A stretch of 64,000 bases of DNA, from positions 1,364,001 through 1,428,000 of the forward strand of contig NZ_CP080997.1 of assembly GCF_019645815.1 (NCBI RefSeq), read 5' to 3'. Both the position numbers and the translations under genes were made by a program. This DNA is from Mycolicibacter heraklionensis. GTDB lineage: Bacteria; Actinomycetota; Actinomycetes; Mycobacteriales; Mycobacteriaceae. The notes under the pieces were generated by a model. It searched no databases. It was not told the origin of the DNA and saw only the letters and a list, made by a program, of their open reading frames with translations. Positions 28,529 to 40,531 of this stretch are shown one piece after another (position 1 is the stretch's first letter; the number at the start of each line of letters is the position of its first letter).

Positions 28529-29146
28529 TTAGTTCAGGGCGATCATTGCGAGAATGAACGAAAGAGTCACGGCGACACCGCCTATCGCGGTACCGGCCAC
28601 CGCGAGACCGTGGCCCGCCTCACCGGTCGACCTGATCTGGCTCAGCGCGACGCCCCCCAGGATGACGCCGGCCACTCCCAGCGGCCAGAACACCAGGCCG
28701 AGCAACGACACCACCAGGGAGCTGACCGCCAGGACGTTGGTCTTCTGCGCCTGGCCCGGATTGAAGTAGCTGCCCGGATACGGCGTGCCATAGCCCGACG
28801 GCGGGTAACCCGGGGGGTTGCCGTAGCCCGGCGGAGGATATCCGGGAGGGGCGCCGAGTCCCGGGTATTCGTTCGGGCCGGCAGGTGCGGGCGGCACATA
28901 GCCGCCGGGCGGCAGATAGTTGCCGGGCGGTGGGGGCGGCGGATAACCGCCCGCGGACGGGGGCGGCGGAGGGAAGCCAGTCGGGGGGAAGCCAGGCGGC
29001 GGGTAGCCGGGTGCCGGCGGGTAGCCCTCGAAGCCCGACGGGTAGGGCCAGCCGCCCTGGTCGGGCGGGGGTGCACCCGCGTCGGCCCAGGGTTGGTCGG
29101 CATTGCCTCGTGGATTCTCGCCAGAATCCCCGCCGGGAGCTGTCAT
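28529..29146 (-). CDS. Pro/Gly/Tyr-rich DUF4190-type membrane protein (Rv1233c-like)
   Basis: The 205-residue protein has residues about 1-130 of low-complexity cytosolic repeat (GYPPPGF, GYPPPGYG-like units), followed by two transmembrane helices. These are VLAVSSLVVSLLGLVFWPLGVAGVILGGVAL and the C-terminal HGLAVAGTAIGGVAVTLSFI, with the SQIRSTGE loop between, which is the DUF4190 pattern. ATG 29146 (MTAPGGDSG) is the likely start; the frame continues upstream without support. It is divergent from the following gene (78 bp). Function unknown. Confidence 0.82.
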   Translation of the reverse strand: MTAPGGDSGENPRGNADQPWADAGAPPPDQGGWPYPSGFEGYPPAPGYPPPGFPPTGFPPPPPSAGGYPPPPPPGNYLPPGGYVPPAPAGPNEYPGLGAPPGYPPPGYGNPPGYPPSGYGTPYPGSYFNPGQAQKTNVLAVSSLVVSLLGLVFWPLGVAGVILGGVALSQIRSTGEAGHGLAVAGTAIGGVAVTLSFILAMIALN

Positions 29147-29224
29147 GCTGTTCAACCTAGCCGATGCACCGGGCCCGGCTCGTCGTCCGACGGCCGCTTC
29201 CCGGAGCGAGGAGAAAGAAATCCC

Positions 29225-29752
29225 ATGACCAGCCCCTTCCAACCCGGACAGACTCCCGATCCGATCGGCGCGGCGGCCGCGCCGGGGCGCCGGGACATCG
29301 GCCGGCTGCCCACCCCGCCCAAAGGCTGGCCGATCGGTTCGTACCCCACCTACGCCGAGGCGCAGCGCGCGGTGGATTACCTGTCCGATCAGCAGTTTCC
29401 GGTCCAGCAGGTGACCATCGTCGGCGTCGACCTGATGCAGGTCGAGAGGGTCACCGGCCGGCTCACCTGGCCCAAAGTCCTCGGCGGCGGCGTGCTGACC
29501 GGGGCCTGGCTGGGCCTGTTCATCGGCCTGGTGCTGGGCATCTTCAGCGCCAACCCGACCCAGGCGCTGGTGACCGGCCTGATCGCCGGGGTGTTCTTCG
29601 GTTTGATCACCTCGTCGGTTCCCTACGCGATGGCCCGCGGTACAAGGGATTTCAGCTCGACCATGCAGCTGGTCGCGGGCCGCTACGACGTGCTGTGCGA
29701 CCCGCAGAGTGCCGAGCAGGGCCGGGATCTACTGGCGAAGCTGACGCTCTGA
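29225..29752 (+). CDS. general-stress-17M-like membrane protein (Rv1234-like)
   Basis: The 175-residue protein has an N-terminal soluble domain (PIGSYPTYAEAQRAVDYLSD, then VQQVTIVGVDLMQVERVTG) typical of the GSP17M/YflT general-stress family. Two transmembrane helices follow (VLTGAWLGLFIGLVLGIFS and LVTGLIAGVFFGLITSSV), then a short C-terminal domain with RYDVLCDP. Its length equals the M. tuberculosis homologue. It sits just upstream of lpqY (80 bp). Role unknown. Confidence 0.85.
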   Translation: MTSPFQPGQTPDPIGAAAAPGRRDIGRLPTPPKGWPIGSYPTYAEAQRAVDYLSDQQFPVQQVTIVGVDLMQVERVTGRLTWPKVLGGGVLTGAWLGLFIGLVLGIFSANPTQALVTGLIAGVFFGLITSSVPYAMARGTRDFSSTMQLVAGRYDVLCDPQSAEQGRDLLAKLTL

Positions 29753-29760
29753 CACTCTGA

Positions 29761-32140
<2,380 letters not shown>

Positions 32141-32144
<4 letters not shown>

Positions 32145-32968
32145 CCGAGCTTCGCCGCCGCACCGCGTGGCTGATCATCGACCTGGCGGTGGTGGTTTAC
32201 GCCCTGGTCCCGGTGCTGTGGATCTTCTCGTTGTCGCTCAAACCCACCTCAACGGTCAAGGACGGCAAGCTGATTCCGTCGTCGGTGACCCTGGACAACT
32301 ACCGCGGCATCTTCGCCGGTGACGTCTTCGGCTCGGCGCTGATCAACTCGGTGGGTATCGGGCTGATCACCACGGTGATCGCGGTGGTGATCGGGGCAAT
32401 GGCCGCCTATGCCGTGGCTCGCCTGGACTTCCCCGGCAAAAGGCTGCTGATCGGGGCGGCCCTGCTGATCGCGATGTTTCCTCAGATATCGCTGGTGACA
32501 CCGATTTTCAACATCGAGCGGGCCACCGGGCTGTTCGACACCTGGCTGGGGTTGATCATTCCCTACATCACCTTCGCTCTGCCGCTGGCGATCTACACCC
32601 TCTCGGCGTTCTTCCAAGAGATCCCGTGGGACCTGGAGAAGGCCGCCAAGATGGACGGCGCCACCCCCGGTCAGGCGTTCCGCAAGGTGATTGCGCCGCT
32701 CGCGGCGCCGGGCATCGTCACCGCGGCGATTCTGGTGTTCATCTTCGCCTGGAACGACCTGCTGTTGGCGTTGTCGCTGACGGCGACCAAGGCCTCGGTC
32801 ACCGCGCCGGTGGCGATCGCCAACTTCACCGGCAGTTCGCAATTCGAGGAGCCGACCGGATCGATCGCGGCGGGCGCCATGGTGATCACCGTGCCGATCA
32901 TCGTGTTTGTTCTAATCTTCCAACGACGGATCGTGGCGGGACTGACCTCCGGCGCGGTGAAGGGATAG
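32141..32968 (+). CDS. sugB: trehalose ABC importer permease SugB
   Basis: The 275-residue second permease of the importer has six helices. Its EAA loop reads [23 protein letters not shown] (about residues 164-186), the docking site for SugC. The ATG at 32141 overlaps the sugA stop (ATGA); the same frame is open upstream but only as antisense-free read-through of sugA DNA. It is followed 4 bp later by sugC. Confidence 0.95.
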
Positions 32969-32972
32969 GCCG

Positions 32973-34115
32973 ATGGCAGAGATCGAACTCCTCCACGTCA
33001 GCAAGAGCTACCCCGATGGTGCGGTGGCGGTGAAGGACCTGTCGCTGAGCATCGCCGACGGCGAGTTCATCATTTTGGTGGGGCCCTCGGGCTGCGGAAA
33101 GTCCACCACGCTCAACATGATCGCCGGTCTGGAGGAGATCACGTCGGGGGAGCTGCGCATCGGTGGCGAACGCGTCAACGAGCGCGCACCCAAGGACCGC
33201 GACATCGCGATGGTGTTCCAGTCCTACGCCCTCTACCCACACATGACGGTGCGGCAGAACATCGCGTTCCCGTTGACCCTGGCCAAGATGAAGAAGCCGC
33301 AGATCGCCGAGAAGGTGGCCGAGGTCGCCGAAATCCTCGACCTGACAGCTCTTCTGGACCGCAAGCCGTCGCAGCTCTCCGGCGGCCAGCGGCAGCGGGT
33401 CGCGATGGGGCGGGCGATCGTTCGGCACCCCAAGGCATTTCTGATGGACGAGCCGCTGTCGAACCTCGACGCCAAGCTGCGGGTGCAGATGCGCAGTGAG
33501 ATCGCCCGGCTGCAGCGCAGGCTGGGCGCCACCACCGTCTACGTCACGCACGACCAGACCGAGGCGATGACGCTCGGTGACCGGGTGGTGGTGATGCACG
33601 GTGGGATCGCCCAGCAGATCGGCACGCCCGACGAGCTCTACCAGCGGCCCGCCAACCTGTTCGTCGCCGGTTTCGTCGGCTCTCCGGCGATGAACTTCTT
33701 CCCGGGAACGCTGACCGCGACCGGCGTACGCCTGCCCATCGGTGAGCTACCGCTCGACGCGGCGACGCGCGCGTCGATCGGCAAGCATCCGGCACCGGCC
33801 GGCGGTGCGGTGGTCATCGGGGTGCGCCCGGAGCATCTCGGCGATGCCGCGCTGCTCGATGACGCTCAGCGCGCCCGCGCGGTGACGTTCGCGGCCCGCG
33901 TCGACCTCGTCGAATCACTGGGCGCCGACAAGTACCTGTACTTCACCCCGAACGAATCCGGCGACGCATCAGCCGAAAACGATCTGGTGGCCAGGGTTCC
34001 GGCTGCGTCGAAGGCAGCCGGCGGGCAGCCGATCGAGCTGGCGCTGGACCCTGACAAGGTGGTCGTGTTCGACGCCAAATCCGGGGTGAACCTCAGCGTG
34101 CCGCCGGCCGCGTGA
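32973..34115 (+). CDS. sugC: trehalose ABC importer ATPase SugC
   Basis: The 380-residue MalK/UgpC-type ATPase has Walker [10 protein letters not shown] (about residues 36-44), Q-loop [10 protein letters not shown], signature LSGGQRQR (about 135-142), Walker [13 protein letters not shown] and switch His [10 protein letters not shown]. The C-terminal OB-fold (TOBE) domain follows, with [10 protein letters not shown]. It drives LpqY/SugAB import of trehalose. Its stop overlaps the start of the SUFU-domain gene, which suggests that gene belongs to the operon. The length is slightly below that of the M. tuberculosis homologue. Confidence 0.95.
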   Translation: MAEIELLHVSKSYPDGAVAVKDLSLSIADGEFIILVGPSGCGKSTTLNMIAGLEEITSGELRIGGERVNERAPKDRDIAMVFQSYALYPHMTVRQNIAFPLTLAKMKKPQIAEKVAEVAEILDLTALLDRKPSQLSGGQRQRVAMGRAIVRHPKAFLMDEPLSNLDAKLRVQMRSEIARLQRRLGATTVYVTHDQTEAMTLGDRVVVMHGGIAQQIGTPDELYQRPANLFVAGFVGSPAMNFFPGTLTATGVRLPIGELPLDAATRASIGKHPAPAGGAVVIGVRPEHLGDAALLDDAQRARAVTFAARVDLVESLGADKYLYFTPNESGDASAENDLVARVPAASKAAGGQPIELALDPDKVVVFDAKSGVNLSVPPAA

Positions 34116-34726
34116 TGAGCGACGAGCTGGACCGGGTGCGTGAGCATGTCCGACGGCATTTCGCGGGCGTCGCCGGCTCGAGTGTCGAACCCGACACCGC
34201 ACGGGTGACGTTTCTGGGTGTCGAGCCCATCGAGGTGTTGCGGTTCGGGCCCGGACCCGACCGGATGGTGCACTACGTCTCGGCGGGTTGCTCGCGCCAC
34301 CCCATGGGCGACCCCGGTCAGCTGCTGGCCGACCCGGTGCACGGCCCCCGGGCCGAAATCGTTGTGAGCCTGCGTTCCTCGGGTTCTGATACCGGGCTGG
34401 CCCGCAGTCTCGCCGCGGTAGCGGCCGCGCCGGTGGTCGAAGGGGTGGTGTTGGCGCCCGATGCGCTGATCGACCTCGGGGGGCCGCTGTGGACTGGGCC
34501 CTCGGGCCCGGTGCCGTTCACCGCGGTGTTGCTGGGCGACAGCGACGTCGCAGAGTTGGCGTTGGCACCGCCGCGGGAGCCGGTGCGGTTCTTGTCCGCC
34601 ACCCCGATCACCGCGACCGAGGCCGCCTGGGTGCGGCTCAAGGGCGCCGAGGCGATGCGCGAGGCCTGGCGGTCTGACGGCGTGGACGTCTTCGACCCGG
34701 ACCGTCCCGCGTCCCAGCCGCTGTAG
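34115..34726 (+). CDS. suppressor-of-fused (SUFU) domain protein
   Basis: The 203-residue protein spans one SUFU-like domain: GPGPDRMVHYVSAGCSRHPM near residues 45-65, ELV-type strand AEIVVSLRSS, and the terminal FLSATPITATEAAWV block. Bacterial SUFU proteins occur as immunity proteins or genes of unknown role. It starts at ATG 34115, overlapping the sugC stop (TGATG); a GTG one codon earlier also fits. I recall no counterpart here in M. tuberculosis. Translation coupled to the trehalose importer suggests a linked role, but nothing in the sequence shows what. Confidence 0.7.
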   Translation: MSDELDRVREHVRRHFAGVAGSSVEPDTARVTFLGVEPIEVLRFGPGPDRMVHYVSAGCSRHPMGDPGQLLADPVHGPRAEIVVSLRSSGSDTGLARSLAAVAAAPVVEGVVLAPDALIDLGGPLWTGPSGPVPFTAVLLGDSDVAELALAPPREPVRFLSATPITATEAAWVRLKGAEAMREAWRSDGVDVFDPDRPASQPL

Positions 34727-34729
34727 TTT

Positions 34730-34868
34730 CTCTCCGGCGAGAGAGCGTGTTTGTACCGCGGCACGCCGAGAAACCTGTGCAACTGCGCACGCTCACCCGG
34801 GTGTGAGCGTGCACGGTTGCACCACCGCAGCGGCGTGTCGGCGTACAAACACGCTCGCTCGCGGAGAG
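34730..34868. repeat. dispersed palindromic element, copy B (nested double hairpin)
   Basis: The 139-bp element fills the gap between two convergent genes. The outer arms run 34730-34768 and 34831-34868 and pair along nearly 40 bases, including GTACAAACACGCTC and its complement. Inside, a second hairpin pairs 34777-34796 with 34803-34822 around CCGGGT. The right half resembles copies A and C (CGGCGTGTC then CAAACACGC). It begins 4 bp after the SUFU gene stop. It could act as a two-way terminator. Confidence 0.75.
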
Positions 34869-34889
34869 TGGAGGCAGGGCGGGCGGCCC

Positions 34890-35924
34890 TCAGAGCCAGC
34901 CGTTGCGGCGGAACGCGCGGTAGAGCACCGCGGAGATCACGCACATACCCGCCACCACCATCGGATAGCCGAATGCCCAGTGCAGCACCGGCATGCGGTC
35001 GAAGTTCATTCCGTAGATGCCGGCGATCATGGTCGGCACGGCGATGATGCCGGCCCAGGCCGACATCTTGCGCATGTCGGTGTTCTGCTGCATGCCCACT
35101 CGTGCCAGCGCGGCCTGCACCAGTGAGCTGAGCAGCTCGTCGTAGCCGGCGATCTGCTCGGCGGCGCGGGTCTGGTGATCGGCGACGTCGCGCAGATAGC
35201 GCCGCACCTCTTTGGAGATCAGATCCCGGTAGTCGGTCTGCATCCGCTCGAACGGCACCGACAGTGGCGCGACCGCGCGCCGCAGCTCGACGACCTCACG
35301 CTTGATCTGGTAGATCGGTTCGACGTCGGTGCGGGTGCCGGGCGCGAACGCCGTCTCCTCGATGACGTCGATGTCGCTTTCCATGAGGTTGGTCACCTCG
35401 ACGTAGCGGTCCACCACGTAGTCGGCGATGGCATGCATCACGGCAAACGGACCCAGCCGCATCTGTTCGGGATCGGTGTCCATCCTTTTGCGGACTTGCG
35501 CCAAGCCGCTGTGCTCGCCGTGCCGGACGGTGACCACGAAGTTCTTGCCGACGAAGATCATGATCTCGCCCGTTTCGACGATCTCGCGCGGCAGCAACGC
35601 CGACTCGTGCGGGATGTAGTTGACGGTCTTGAGCGCCAGGAACAAGGTGTCGTCGTAGCGCTCCAACTTGGGCCGCTGATGTGCCTGAACTGCGTCTTCG
35701 ACTGACAGCGGGTGCAGTTGGAAGGTGGCAGCCACGCCCTGCATCTGGGCCTCGCCCGGCTCGTGCAGACCGACCCAGACGAACGCCTCCCGGCCACTCG
35801 CCTCGATCTCGCGCACCTTGGCCCGGGCGCCGGCCGGGGTGAACTCGCCGGGAATCCGCTGGCCGTCTGCGTAGACACCGCAGTCGACCAGCACTCGGGG
35901 TGTCGGGTCCCGCAACGCCGTCAT
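34890..35924 (-). CDS. corA: magnesium/cobalt transporter CorA
   Basis: The 344-residue protein is of the CorA/2-TM-GxN family, which imports Mg2+ (and Co2+) as a homopentamer. The large cytosolic funnel domain includes [18 protein letters not shown] and [10 protein letters not shown]. Two C-terminal helices flank the invariant YGMNF selectivity motif (about residues 307-311). The positively charged C-terminus ends [12 protein letters not shown] 35924 (MTALRDP) is preceded by GGGAGGGAG; an in-frame start 11 codons earlier is less likely. Confidence 0.94.
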   Translation of the reverse strand: MTALRDPTPRVLVDCGVYADGQRIPGEFTPAGARAKVREIEASGREAFVWVGLHEPGEAQMQGVAATFQLHPLSVEDAVQAHQRPKLERYDDTLFLALKTVNYIPHESALLPREIVETGEIMIFVGKNFVVTVRHGEHSGLAQVRKRMDTDPEQMRLGPFAVMHAIADYVVDRYVEVTNLMESDIDVIEETAFAPGTRTDVEPIYQIKREVVELRRAVAPLSVPFERMQTDYRDLISKEVRRYLRDVADHQTRAAEQIAGYDELLSSLVQAALARVGMQQNTDMRKMSAWAGIIAVPTMIAGIYGMNFDRMPVLHWAFGYPMVVAGMCVISAVLYRAFRRNGWL

Positions 35925-36097
35925 GGCCGCTCTCCCTCCCGCGCAGGTGCCGGTCAAATGCTACGCGTCCGGCGCCAACGTGCACGGTGAGCGCGATGAA
36001 GGGCTGGAGGTCCCGAAGTTTCGGTGACGACGCCGGTGCGCTAGTTTCGACCCGGACCAAAGCCAGACCAGCCGAACTCGTTCGAGGAGCACTTGAC

Positions 36098-37087
36098 GTG
36101 AGCAAAACCCCACTCAAGGTGGCCGTCACCGGCGCCGCCGGCCAGATCGGCTACAGCCTGCTGTTCCGCCTGGCCAGCGGGTCGTTGCTGGGCCCCGACC
36201 GGCCGATCGAACTGCGCCTGCTGGAGATCGAGCCCGCCCTCAAGGCGCTCGAGGGTGTCGTCATGGAGCTCGACGACTGCGCGTTCCCGCTGCTGTCGGG
36301 GGTGCAGATCGGCTCGGACGCGAACAAGATCTTCGACGGTGTCAACCTGGCGCTGCTGGTCGGCGCCCGCCCGCGTGGACCGGGCATGGAGCGCAGCGAC
36401 CTGCTGGAGGCCAACGGTGCGATCTTCACCGCGCAGGGCAAGGCCCTCAACGCGGTCGCGGCCTCCGACATCCGGGTGGGTGTGACCGGCAACCCGGCCA
36501 ACACCAACGCGCTGATCGCGATGACCAACGCCCCCGACATCCCCAACGAGCGCTTCTCCGCACTGACCCGCCTGGACCACAACCGGGCGATCTCGCAGCT
36601 GGCTGCCAAGACCGGCGCCAAAGTCACCGACATCAAGAAGATGACGATCTGGGGCAACCACTCGGCCAGCCAGTACCCGGACCTGTTCCACGCCGAGGTC
36701 GGCGGGCGTAACGCCGCCGAGGTGGTCAACGACCAGGCTTGGATCGAGAACGACTTCATCCCCACCGTCGCCAAGCGTGGCGCGGCGATCATCGACGCGC
36801 GGGGCGCCTCGTCGGCGGCCTCCGCCGCGTCGGCCACCATCGACGCAGCGCGGAGCTGGCTGCTCGGCACTCCCGACAACGACTGGGTGTCGATGGCCGT
36901 GGTCTCCGACGGTTCCTACGGCGTGCCGGAGGGCCTGATCTCGTCGTTCCCGGTCACCACCTCCGATGGTGACTGGAGCATCGTGCAGGGCCTGGAGATC
37001 GACGACTTCTCCCGCGGCAAGATCGACGCCTCGACCGCTGAGCTGGCCGAGGAGCGCGAGGCGGTCACTGGGCTGGGCCTGATCTGA
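36098..37087 (+). CDS. mdh: malate dehydrogenase
   Basis: The 329-residue NAD-dependent enzyme converts malate and oxaloacetate in the TCA cycle. The nucleotide-binding start is [22 protein letters not shown]. The substrate-site Arg lies in [15 protein letters not shown]. The catalytic pair is Asp in TRLDHNRA and His in [11 protein letters not shown]. The length is identical to the M. tuberculosis enzyme. The GTG start at 36098 has GAGGAG 8 bp upstream; the frame is open further 5' but without homology. Confidence 0.96.
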   Translation: MSKTPLKVAVTGAAGQIGYSLLFRLASGSLLGPDRPIELRLLEIEPALKALEGVVMELDDCAFPLLSGVQIGSDANKIFDGVNLALLVGARPRGPGMERSDLLEANGAIFTAQGKALNAVAASDIRVGVTGNPANTNALIAMTNAPDIPNERFSALTRLDHNRAISQLAAKTGAKVTDIKKMTIWGNHSASQYPDLFHAEVGGRNAAEVVNDQAWIENDFIPTVAKRGAAIIDARGASSAASAASATIDAARSWLLGTPDNDWVSMAVVSDGSYGVPEGLISSFPVTTSDGDWSIVQGLEIDDFSRGKIDASTAELAEEREAVTGLGLI

Positions 37088-37091
37088 GGCG

Positions 37092-40000
37092 CTAAGCCCG
37101 GCGGGCGACTTCCTGTGCGAGCTGCACTCGGGAGGTGAGCCCGAGCTTGGTGTAGACGTGGGTCAGATGCGTCTGCACGGTGCGCGGAGACACGAAGAGC
37201 CGAGCGGCAATGTCTTTGTTCGGCAGTCCTTCGCTGACCAGTCGCGCGACGTCGAGCTCGGTCGGGGTGAGTGAGGTCCAACCGTTGGTGGGGCGTTTGC
37301 GCTCGCCGCGCCCGCGCAGCGCGTAGCCGATGGCGTCCGCGGTGGACAGCGCGGCTCCTTCGGCCCAGGCGGAGTCAAAATCGTTGTCGTCCATCGACTT
37401 CCGCAACGCGGTCAGCCAGGCGTGCCAGTCGGCGTCGTGGATTTTGAATCGGACGGCGCCGGTGCGTTGCCGGATGCCGGCGGCGGCGCCGAACAGCCGG
37501 GCGGCTTCTTGGGTGCGGCCAGCGCGCGAGACCGTGGCGGCCAGACACTCGAAGGCCTCGGGAACCCCGGTTTGTGCCGTCATTTCGGCGGCGATCGCGA
37601 GTGCTTCGTAGAGGTCGCGCTGCGCGCGCTCGGGCTCGCCCTGGGCGATCGCAACCCGCGCACGCGAAACGAGGCCCATCATTCGGTACCACCCTGTCGT
37701 TGCGGCGACGCCGTCGTCGGCCCATTGCGCCGCAGCCGCCAGATCGCCCAGTGCCACAGCGGTTTCGGCTCGGCACCAGCGGAATATGGCGGCGACCTGG
37801 CTGTAGACGCCGATGTGATGCCACATCCGCTCCTGTGCGACTGTCGCCGCGGCCGCGTCGCCACTGGCCAATGCCACCAGCCCCACTGCCATATGGGCGA
37901 CGCCCTCGTGCACGCCGCTGAGTTCGGCGCCGGTTTCGATCAGCGCCGCCAATGCCTCTTCGGCTTGGCCGATCTCGCACCGAAAGGCCGACGCCAGAGC
38001 CAGGTTCTGCAAGCCCAGGAACCGGTTCAGAAGGTCGCCGGCGCTGTCCGCGTCGGCGATCATCTCCTGACAGCGCGTGATCTCCCCGGCCAGGTCGCCC
38101 TGCATGTAGCGCGCCATCCCCTGCCAGTTGCGGCAGTATCGCGAGTTGAACTGGTCGCCAATGGAATCGGCCAGCTCATGGCCCGATTGCCCGATCGTGA
38201 AGGCGCCATTCAGGTCACCCGTCACCGCGGCCGCATAGGTCTGCCAACCGAGAATCTGACTCAGCCGCCAGCGGTCATCCAGTGCGCGGGCGAGCTCGAT
38301 CGCTTCGGCGAAGTACGGCGCCGCCACCTCCGCGTTGTAGGCGGCGATGCTGACGCAGGCGGTCAACGCCCGGGCCAGTAGCGCCTGATCGTCGAGGTCA
38401 CGTGCGATCGCCACCGCTTCCTGCGCTTCGTCCAAGCTGTTCAACGCGAGGCCCCATGCGTTGAGAAGTGCGTGATCGGACAGCGCCCGTGCCCGTATCG
38501 GGCCAGCGAGCTCCGTGCCCCGCGCAGCACTGTCGCGCAGGGCGGTGTCGAACCAGGTCACGCCTTCGGCGATGCGGCCGCGGCCGAGCCAGAGCGGGAG
38601 CAGGGATGAAGCCAAGGTCAACGCCTGCTCCGGCTCGTCGTTTTCCTGGCTCCACGCGAACGCAGCACGGAGATTGTCGATTTCGGTGTCTGCCCTCGCC
38701 AGCATCAGTTCGTAACCGTCGTGAGGCGGGTGGTCGAGCGCGGCAGCCATCGCGGTGTAGTGGTCGCGGTGACGCGCCCGGATGGCGTCGGCTTCGCCGG
38801 ACTCGCCGAGCTTTTCCATGGCGTACTGGCGCACCATTTCCAGCATCCGGTAGCGCGTTCGGCCAGTGGTGTTTTCGGCGATCACGAGCGACTTGTCAAC
38901 CAAGAGAGTGAGTTGATCGAGCACTTGGTGACTCGCAATGGCTCCGCATCCGGCCACGAACTGGGCGGCGTCGAGATGAAAACCATCCATGAAGGCGGCA
39001 AGGCGCCGGAACAACACCCGCTCGGGATCGGTGAGTAGAGCGTGCGACCAGTCGACGGATGCGTGCAAGGTCTGCTGGCGACGCACCGCGCGGCGCGAAC
39101 CGCCGGTCAGCAGCCGGAACCGGTCATGCAACCCCTCGAGGATCTCCTCGAGCGACAACGCGCGCACCCGCGCCGCTGCGAGCTCGATCGCCAGCGGCAT
39201 CCCGTCCAGTCGCCGGCAGATCTCCGTGACCGCGGCGGCGTTGTCCTCGGTGACCTGGAAGTCCGGACGGGCGTGACGGGCGCGGTCGGTGAACAACGTG
39301 ATGGCCTCGTCGACCAGCGACAGTGAGGGCACCCGCCAGACCACTTCGCCGTCCACCCCGATCGGTTCTCGGCTGGTGGCCAGGAACGTCAGCCGTGGGC
39401 AGGCGCCGAGCAGGCCGAGCAGCAGCGTTGCGGTCGCATCGAGGAGGTGTTCGCAGTTGTCCAGCACCACCAGCAGATGCCGCTCGCCGATCCAGCGGAG
39501 CAGGGTGTCCATCGCGGAGCGGTCCGGCTGATCCGGCAGGCCCAACGCCCGGGCCGCGACCATCGGCACCAGCTCCGGATCGGTGATCGGCGCCAGATCG
39601 ACATACCAGATGCCGTCGGCGAAGTGGTCCGCCAGCAGCCCGGCGATCTGTACCGCCAACCGGGTCTTGCCCGCGCCACCGGAACCGGTCAACGTGACCA
39701 AGCGGTTGTCGGCCAACAGCGCCCGCACGTCATCGATCTGGGCGCCACGTCCGATGAAGCTGGTCAGCTGAGGGGGCAGATGGGTGGACGCGACGGTCGT
39801 GGACGCCCGCAGCGGCGGGAAGTCGTTGCGCAGATCCGGGTGGCACAGCTGCAGCACCCGTTCGGGACGGGGCAGCCCGCGCAAGGGATAGCTGCCCAGC
39901 TCGATCAGCCAGGCGCCGGCGGGGAGCCGGTCGATGACCAAGGCTTCGGTGATTGCCGAGAGGACCGTTTGGCCGCCGTGCCCCAAGTCGCGGATGCGGG

Positions 40001-40403
40001 CGGTGCGGTTGATGGTCGGCCCGATGTAGTTGCCCGCCTCACTGGTTTGACCGCGCAGTTGCACCTCGCCGCTGTGCAGGCCGATGCGAAGCCGAATCGG
40101 TGCCAACGGCGCACGCTGCAGTTCCACGGCGCAGGCCACCGCGTCGCTGGCCCGGGCGAACGCCGCCACGAAGCTGTCGCCCTCACCCTGTTCGACGGGC
40201 CGGACCCCGCCATGGGCAGCGAGGACTTCGGTGAGGGTGCGGTCCAGCCGCGCGATCGCAGCCGTCATCTGTTCGGCCTGGGTCTCCCAGAGCCGCGTTG
40301 AGCCCTCGACGTCGGCCAGCAGCAACGTCACCGTTCCGGTCGGGAGCTCGCTCACGCCCAACTCACTCCAGTTCACCGCCGGCGTGTCCGTGCGTTCGCT
40401 CAT
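37092..40403 (-). CDS. multidomain regulator: class III cyclase, STAND ATPase, TPR-like, LuxR HTH
   Basis: The 1103-residue protein resembles the M. tuberculosis Rv0386/Rv1358/Rv2488c group. Residues about 25-190 form a class III nucleotide cyclase: metal Asp in TLLLADVEGSTRLWE, second Asp in EGDSFVAAF, and the transition-state N..R pair in NRTARIRDLG. An ATPase follows, with Walker A GSGGAGKTRLA (about 241-251) and LLVVLDNCEHLL. A long alpha-helical repeat region continues to about 1030, and the C-terminal LuxR HTH reads LTPTELDVARLVSEGLPNKDIA, then VSPRTVQTHLTHVYTKLGL. It is convergent with mdh and divergent from malic enzyme. ATG 40403 is used; an ATG at 40415 is possible. The ligand and targets are unknown. 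Confidence 0.88.
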   Translation of the reverse strand: MSERTDTPAVNWSELGVSELPTGTVTLLLADVEGSTRLWETQAEQMTAAIARLDRTLTEVLAAHGGVRPVEQGEGDSFVAAFARASDAVACAVELQRAPLAPIRLRIGLHSGEVQLRGQTSEAGNYIGPTINRTARIRDLGHGGQTVLSAITEALVIDRLPAGAWLIELGSYPLRGLPRPERVLQLCHPDLRNDFPPLRASTTVASTHLPPQLTSFIGRGAQIDDVRALLADNRLVTLTGSGGAGKTRLAVQIAGLLADHFADGIWYVDLAPITDPELVPMVAARALGLPDQPDRSAMDTLLRWIGERHLLVVLDNCEHLLDATATLLLGLLGACPRLTFLATSREPIGVDGEVVWRVPSLSLVDEAITLFTDRARHARPDFQVTEDNAAAVTEICRRLDGMPLAIELAAARVRALSLEEILEGLHDRFRLLTGGSRRAVRRQQTLHASVDWSHALLTDPERVLFRRLAAFMDGFHLDAAQFVAGCGAIASHQVLDQLTLLVDKSLVIAENTTGRTRYRMLEMVRQYAMEKLGESGEADAIRARHRDHYTAMAAALDHPPHDGYELMLARADTEIDNLRAAFAWSQENDEPEQALTLASSLLPLWLGRGRIAEGVTWFDTALRDSAARGTELAGPIRARALSDHALLNAWGLALNSLDEAQEAVAIARDLDDQALLARALTACVSIAAYNAEVAAPYFAEAIELARALDDRWRLSQILGWQTYAAAVTGDLNGAFTIGQSGHELADSIGDQFNSRYCRNWQGMARYMQGDLAGEITRCQEMIADADSAGDLLNRFLGLQNLALASAFRCEIGQAEEALAALIETGAELSGVHEGVAHMAVGLVALASGDAAAATVAQERMWHHIGVYSQVAAIFRWCRAETAVALGDLAAAAQWADDGVAATTGWYRMMGLVSRARVAIAQGEPERAQRDLYEALAIAAEMTAQTGVPEAFECLAATVSRAGRTQEAARLFGAAAGIRQRTGAVRFKIHDADWHAWLTALRKSMDDNDFDSAWAEGAALSTADAIGYALRGRGERKRPTNGWTSLTPTELDVARLVSEGLPNKDIAARLFVSPRTVQTHLTHVYTKLGLTSRVQLAQEVARRA

Positions 40404-40531
40404 GGTAGCCAGCATGCGACCCGCCCGGCCGGCAAAACATCAGCGAAAGCGCGTAGATGCGCGCGCGGGATACATGGGCTGTCCCAGCCGATCGAAAGAA
40501 TGCAAAGCCAGAGCAGTACCCTGGACTATCG

